13,778 nucleotides of DNA, from contig JAADFV010000008.1 of the NCBI GenBank assembly GCA_013152695.1, positions 1 to 13,778 of the forward strand, given 5' to 3'. Each line of letters opens with the position of its first letter. Position 1 is the first letter of the stretch. Below are positions 13,653 to 13,778 of the stretch, in pieces. This stretch comes from Chloroflexota bacterium (lineage in GTDB: Bacteria > Chloroflexota > Anaerolineae > J102). Position numbers and translations under genes: made by a program. Under the pieces are notes generated by a model that saw only the letters and a program-made list of their open reading frames with translations, made no database searches and had not been told where the DNA came from.

Positions 13653-13687
13653 AATAGTCAATAGTCCTTAGTTGATGGTCGTTATCT
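13653..13687. repeat. Degenerate heptamer tandem repeat
   Basis: Two exact copies of AATAGTC (13653-13666) are followed in register by CTTAGTT, GATGGTC and GTTATCT, five 7-base units in all. It resembles the short tandemly repeated heptamers known from cyanobacterial and other intergenic regions. The last three units are strongly degenerate. Confidence 0.4.
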
Positions 13688-13750
13688 TGAGCTCACGCTG
13701 GGTGCTCCGCACCAACGCAACAGCCACATTGCTTGCAGACCTCTCGCGTT

Positions 13751-13771
13751 CATCGCATCCGTGATGCGATG
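13751..13771. other. Perfect 9-bp hairpin at the window edge
   Basis: CATCGCATC (13751-13759), loop CGT, and GATGCGATG (13763-13771). No T-run is visible before the window ends. It may be part of an intergenic repeat or a feature of the next gene beyond the edge. Apart from the heptamers, no gene is recognised in 13601-13778. Confidence 0.4.
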
Positions 13772-13778
13772 GACTTAC

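Noticed and set aside
13668..13778. Minus-strand frame of 36 codons open to the window edge and ending in TAA, possibly the end of a gene
   Set aside because: An open run this short is expected often by chance, and it contains a perfect 9-bp hairpin and the heptamer repeats. It cannot be judged without the sequence beyond the edge.

Overview
The window looks like an ordinary chromosomal segment of a free-living bacterium, most likely a member of the Chloroflexota (Anaerolineae/Caldilineae type). That placement is an inference from the overall look of the proteins: a lipoprotein solute-binding protein with an Ala/Thr/Pro linker, a LivM permease with a long extra N-terminus, an M32 carboxypeptidase, and moderate GC. 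No marker gene in the window fixes the taxonomy. I see no phage, transposon, CRISPR, tRNA or rRNA.

Layout. (1) Bases 1-359 hold a promoter and a structured leader containing an intrinsic terminator, ahead of a DEAD-box RNA helicase of the DeaD/CsdA-DbpA type (360-1997, +), which ends in a strong hairpin. (2) On the minus strand a two-gene unit carries an M32 metallocarboxypeptidase (4621-3107) followed 28 bases later by an uncharacterised protein with an alpha/alpha-toroid (terpenoid-cyclase-like) look (3078-2074). (3) A five-gene minus-strand operon encodes a complete branched-chain-amino-acid-type (LIV) ABC importer in the order binding protein, LivH, LivM, LivG, LivF (11664-4745). It has a good sigma-A-like promoter at 11840-11867 and a clear terminator at 4692-4724. 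(4) Divergent from this operon lies an NADP-type isocitrate dehydrogenase gene (12190-13434, +), followed by a perfect 16-bp terminator hairpin and a non-coding tail rich in small hairpins, Shine-Dalgarno-like purine runs and degenerate heptamer repeats.

How the genes work together. The LIV operon is self-contained: a lipid-anchored binding protein captures ligand outside the membrane, LivH and LivM form the pore, and LivG and LivF hydrolyse ATP. The M32 peptidase could liberate amino acids from peptides, and isocitrate dehydrogenase makes 2-oxoglutarate, the acceptor for amino nitrogen. The neighbourhood therefore fits amino-acid use, but co-regulation is not shown by the sequence.

Most unusual points. 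The binding protein is a single polypeptide with two nearly identical full-length ligand-binding domains in tandem (about 92% identical by hand count, constant offset of 393 codons). The LivM permease carries about 235 extra residues with several added membrane segments. The helicase gene has a terminator inside its own leader.
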